From NCBI GenBank assembly GCA_019722365.1, contig JADFUC010001445.1, forward strand, positions 1 through 64,000: a stretch of DNA of 64,000 nt, given 5' to 3'. Below, piece by piece: positions 59,867 through 64,000 of the stretch. The translations under genes and the position numbers were made by a program. Source of the stretch: Lithospermum erythrorhizon (lineage: Eukaryota; Streptophyta; Magnoliopsida; Boraginales; Boraginaceae). Position 1 is the first letter of the stretch, and each line of letters begins with the position of its first letter. A model generated the notes under the pieces. The model had not been told where the DNA came from, searched no databases, and saw only the letters and a list, made by a program, of their open reading frames with translations.

Positions 59867-60735
59867 TGATATTTAGCGTAACGATATCGGTGCGGGGAGT
59901 TGGTAACACTTTTGGACAACCAAGTACAAGCGAGAATAAAAAGAACACACCATGAATTGTTAGCCTTGATTCGGTGCCGCGGCACCTAAATGCAGAGGTA
60001 TAAACCCCGATGAGGTGCACTATGATGAGGTGTTACAGCGAGGGTCTTAATAGAGCGGTGTCGAGCACTGCGCCTAAGAAAGCTCTCAGCTAGTGAACCG
60101 GGCTCCCCGAGTTGCTTGCAATCTTTGGCTTTATGATACACAATGCTCACCAGCGACATGTGATTAAGGAGTAATATATGTTGGTTTCGGACACGTCACT
60201 TGTCGATGTCGAAACGGGTGTACAATCGATTTGAGTTAAGAACAAAAACTCAAACACACTAGAGATTCAAAACAACTACGTATAAGGTGAAGAAAATAAA
60301 ATGAGAATATGTTTTCTTGTCTCGAACCCGGTCTTAAATCCCATCTTCTTAAATAGCTCAAGTGTGTAATGTGAACACAATCTGGTCTTGATCATCTTTA
60401 TGACTTCAGCAACAAATAGCGAACTTGTGTCGAAGGAAAGCTTTTCTCGAAGTCTTTGTCAATTTCGACATATTATCTTCCACCATAAATAACAAATCTT
60501 CAATCGTTTTTAAATTTCGTAACAAATAGTAGCTTATTCGAAGGAAAGACTATAAAATGCTGCCAATTTGAATATATAATATCTTGCGTAAATAGCATTC
60601 CTTTTTGGATGAGTAAAATCCTCAATCATCAATTGGTTGAATTTGAATCCAACGGTAATAATACTCGTATTAAAACATTTGTATCCATCTATTAACAACA
60701 GCATTAGCCTGCCAGAAAACACATCAATAAAAGCA
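59867..60735 (-). repeat. 5' LTR of the Copia element
   Basis: Parallel to 53928-54890. The outer end reads TGCTTTTATTGATGTG on the minus strand, compared with TGTGTTTTATTGATGCG for the other LTR. The two copies differ at many positions, including A-to-G type changes and homopolymer lengths. No clean primer binding site could be read at its inner edge. Confidence 0.8.
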
Positions 60736-61305
60736 ACTACGGATACGTTGCTCCTTGCTTATAAGACTCATCCTTGTATATGATGAATCTTTGGTCTTCG
60801 TTCTTGTTAATAAATGCCAAGCAACTAATGGTGTTATTTCACTTTCATTCTCCAAATGTAGACGTTAATGCCCATATTTCATGTATACACTGATCTGGTG
60901 TTCAAATACTTTCACAAAATTTACTTGATTGATATAATGTCTGTGAAGTATACTTAATACTTGATCTATTCATACATACAATGCATGTAGAGATCAAAGT
61001 AAGTAATGACCCATTATATTCTTTTCAACATGCAATCCCACCAAAGAGTTTTAGTGATTGCTAGAATAAAGTAGTATATGACCTTCAATGTATGTACTAA
61101 TCTTAACTCACACTACTGACAGTAGGAAATACAACTACAACAATAACTATGATTATATGACTCAATTATTCCCCAACTGATAACGACCTCATCATCCATG
61201 ACCAACTTATATTATTATATGTTTCCTTAGCTTCTTCATTCTCATCCTGTTTTGTGAGGCCCAAAATTGTCTCCTTGTAGATTTTAATGGAACAAAAGAT
61301 GATAC
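60736..61305. other. 3' flank of the CCT gene
   Basis: AT-rich stretch between the Copia LTR and the CCT stop codon. It probably holds the 3' untranslated region of the CCT gene. No reading frame of interest. Confidence 0.5.
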
Positions 61306-63123
61306 TCATATCAAAGAGTGGATGGGATTGATTGAATTGTTGCAGTTGAATGAATTAACACCATTCAGATGTGCTAATATGCCTGAAGTGTCTACCATAT
61401 CCTCCTCTTCTTCTTTCACCACCCCCATTTGCCGGCACTGAAAAATTATACTAACATCATTCAATAATTCCCCGAACAAATTAATTATTTCCATATAACG
61501 AACTACCAATATATAATGAAGTGGACAATCTTTTTGGGATGGAGCGAGTATATTTAGAAATACCTCTTCGTCTGTGTCCTCGTCGTGATGCATTAAAGCA
61601 GCCCTAGTGGCTTCCATTAATTCGTCATTCTTAGCGAACCTTCCTCTTACTCGGGGTCGACTATCCGCCAGTGTTTTACGACATGCATACTGCAATTTTA
61701 ATTGGCTTGAAAATGAGTACTTGATAATGTTACACATATTATCTTTAAAAAAATGATGTGACTAGCTAGTGTATGTAGCATATAATGTACCTTGATTTTC
61801 TTGCTAAAATTTCTTTGGTTTCGTTTCCTCAAGTAACGATGGATCTTTTCTTTTCTTTCTTCAGCAGAGAGTTTCCCAACTTTGAAAGTTGAATCGTCCA
61901 AATTTGAGATTTCTGGTGTCAAAGGACCAGCTGAACTCCCTTTCATGAGATGTTGATTCTCATTAGAAAACGCCTTTTAATGAAATTTAATTAGTTACAA
62001 AATAATAATATGTCCAAATTTTTATGTTCAAATAATACACTAGCAAACAACACATATATAACTAGATAGAATTTATGCTCACCCTTTTTTATGTTGTGAC
62101 CTGAACTCAAATTGTATCTCTTTTTTAATGATTATTTATTGTTAGTTAATCAGGAAGGTTGTTTTCGAATTGATCGAAGAACGAACTTCACGATAGATAA
62201 ATAAGTGTAGGCCATGTAAGTATGTAACGAACAAATACAAACAAGTGAAATTGGATTTATGGTTGCTAGCTAGGATGGAGTACCTGAAGATCGTTGGTGT
62301 AGTTGAAAACTCTATGCATATTCTCAGGACAGAAAATTCCAGCACCATCTCCTTGATGATGATAATAATCTGATTCATGATGAGGCGGTGCTAATCCATT
62401 ACCAAATAAAATCCCAGAATTTTCAATCGATAATGCATTGGACATGTAAGAGCCTATTGTTGGATCAATGAGAGAACAAGAGGGCAATGAAGAATTCAAG
62501 TTTCTCATGTAAGAAGGAACTGAAGAAAGACATTCATCTTCATACAAAGGTGGTAGCTGGGGAGCCATAAGTGGAACAAGTGGAGGATCATGAATATTAT
62601 TATCGAATTGATGATTAAGTGATGAGGTAGTAGCCATGACCATGTTTGTTGTTGCATGTTGGATGTGATTATTCAGGGAAGAAAGATCAAATTGTTCTTG
62701 TTGGTTGAGAAATTGTTGAGTAGGGGGAGGAATTGAATAATTGTTTGAACAAGGATTGAAGTCTATGGAACCACAAATGTCATTTTCGATTTCTCCCCGC
62801 GAATCGAATATTAATGATAAATTATTCTCATTTGATGGATCCATGTTGTTGTTATTATCATTGGGGTTGAGTTTGGAGGTGATGGTTGTGCTAGAGGTGA
62901 TAGTGTTTGTTGGTTTGGTTTCAACATTTTCTAAGCTACTAGAATACTTGTAATTGTCCATTTCTGGAGTTAATGAGTGATTTGTGGGATATGAAGAGTG
63001 ATCTTCATAACAACAATTTGAGTTGGAAGCAACCTCAGAATTGTTTTGTTGCACATTCTCTTGAAATAGCTCAGAATCATAAAAATCAACTATTTGGGCA
63101 CTTAGAGAACTCGTGATTTCATC
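61306..63123 (-). CDS. CCT-motif protein (CMF type), 5' part missing
   Basis: Probable nuclear transcription co-regulator of the CCT motif family (CONSTANS, CO-like, TOC1). Exons on the minus strand are 63123-62284, 61973-61791, 61689-61564 and 61437-61306; all junctions are GT-AG and in phase 0, giving 426 residues of C-terminal protein. The first exon here begins DEITSSLSAQIVDFYDSELF, a conserved internal block of the family, so an upstream exon with the start codon lies beyond the window edge. The middle is Asn/Ser-rich with low complexity. The CCT motif is split across exons 2 and 3: RKEKIHRYLRKRNQRNFSKK, then IKYACRKTLADSRPRVRGRF, ending AKND. The C terminus has an acidic EEEEDMVDTSG. 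No B-box zinc finger or receiver domain is visible in the part present, so it belongs with CCT-only proteins rather than COL or PRR. Intact where seen. Confidence 0.93.
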
Positions 63124-64000
63124 CTACAAAGTATATATCCAACACAAATAGTTAGAATAAGACACAAACAAAAATAGTCAAGGAGCAATTAAATTTATCA
63201 AGATAAAAATTGCATATATAGTATAGTGCTCCATGTGAGTTGCCAACAATACATTCAAGTTGAGTGGAAGCCAAGTAGAAGAAATAAGAAAGTTCATATT
63301 CTTCAATGTAATGAAAAATGGTATAGTGATTTCCAAAATTGGATAAGCAAATAGTTCCGTGAAGCACCAAATACCATGAAGTGTTGTGCATGCCAAGAGC
63401 AATTTGGTTCCTCATTGCTTCCTTTTCTCATTATAATAAGTTGAATAAATAATAAGAAATTCATGCAAAATATTTTCTACAAGCGTATATATGTAGTGAA
63501 TGGTATCAACCATCACTCAGTTAGAAGAGATCATGATTAGTTTTTACTTGTTGCACCAAAACTGGAATTAAGACAATGATATGTTTGAGTGATGAACAAT
63601 GTGGCATGCACATAAACAGAATTGGAACTTCGTATTTTTTCTTCAAATAAGTACGCATCCATTTATTTATAGGAATAAATATAAGACTAAAGAAATAAAT
63701 ATTGTTGAAATTAAAAATGATCTCTTATCATGCATAACAAAGTGAAAGTATTATGGGAACGAAGACTTCTGATCTTTTTAACCTTCGAAAAACGAGAATT
63801 CAAATAATATTTGAAATGAAAGATCCAATACCAATAACTAGATGATGGAATAATATTGAATCAAATCACATCAAAATTAATCTCATTATTCATCCACGCA
63901 AAAACTCATCAGGCAAGATCACACACATGCATATACGTGCACATAAGTATCAAATAAATTAAAGACATGCATGCATCACCGTTTTGTATAAATTTCAATG
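63124..64000 (-). other. Intron and upstream region of the CCT gene
   Basis: The acceptor at 63124-63125 (TTTGTAG on the minus strand) shows that this stretch starts as an intron. No donor with a plausible first exon was recognised up to the window edge. An open frame at 63152-63415 on the minus strand has no family similarity and is probably intronic. Confidence 0.6.

Larger units (their letters stand above)
53928..60735 (-). mobile_element. Ty1/Copia LTR retrotransposon, degenerate, minus orientation
   Basis: Two same-orientation LTRs (53928-54890 and 59867-60735) flank about 5 kb with gag-pol pieces in the right order on the minus strand. They are the UBN2-type gag LQTAYEGTQKVRMSRLQQLT at 59328-59540; gag C-terminal DDSDEKDLTQEELIENYRELF-like at 58511-58735; the integrase-end KFDVKVT...VFNKK near 57300-57420; and the RNase H block GCLFLGNNLVSWFSKKQN...LSTAEAEYIAAGSS at about 55715-55830. 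Beside the left LTR the minus strand reads AAAGGGGGAGTTTGTAAG, a polypurine tract, then TGTG. Frames are broken throughout, with many CG dinucleotides that interrupt conserved motifs. Inserted between the caleosin and CCT genes. Confidence 0.85.

Noticed and set aside
63152..63415. 87-codon minus-strand frame as first exon of the CCT gene
   Set aside because: It reaches a stop before the acceptor at 63124, and its sequence does not resemble the family's N terminus.

Overview
The window is nuclear DNA of a flowering plant, at a chromosome end. Evidence: a CCCTAAA-type (plant) telomere tract reading inward from base 1, a plant 18S-5.8S-25S rDNA fragment, GT-AG split genes of plant families (CNL resistance protein, cyanase, two-RRM glycine-rich RNA-binding protein, caleosin/peroxygenase, CCT-motif protein), and Copia, Gypsy, hAT and Mutator remnants. 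The ITS2-like stretch near 11665 looks asterid, perhaps Lamiales, but that placement is weak.

Layout. 1-24 resembles the 3' part of the Oxford Nanopore ligation adapter with A read as G. 25-6970 is a 7 kb low-complexity array (CCCTGGG, CCTGGG, CCACTGGG, GAATACT units) that passes into recognisable CCCTAAA repeats at 6971-7200. I read it as a telomere recorded with A-to-G base-calling errors, not as a new satellite. 7201-10868 is transposon debris. 10869-13885 is one truncated, badly degenerate 35S rDNA unit. 14778-17816 is a CNL-type NLR whose frame breaks in the middle. 18979-20394 (minus) is an intact four-exon cyanase gene. It abuts a co-oriented LTR at about 20445-21396, which with a second LTR at 26580-27530 may bound a mostly non-coding LTR element. 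31087-33182 (minus) is a two-exon RRM/glycine-rich protein gene. 34800-47620 holds Gypsy, hAT, solo-LTR and Mutator remnants. 49690-51290 is an AT-rich degenerate repeat array. 52309-53766 (plus) is a complete six-exon caleosin gene. 53928-60735 (minus) is a degenerate Copia element with both LTRs. 61306-63123 (minus) is the 3' part of a CCT-motif gene whose first exon lies beyond the right edge.

The host genes are independent single-copy loci; there is no operon or cluster logic. Three are metabolic or regulatory (cyanate detoxification, RNA binding, oxylipin/lipid-droplet metabolism), one is a likely immune receptor and one a probable transcription regulator. No new biological system is supported. 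The most informative signals are technical and architectural: an unpolished raw-read chromosome end, rDNA close to the telomere, and an LTR placed as a possible promoter for cyanase.
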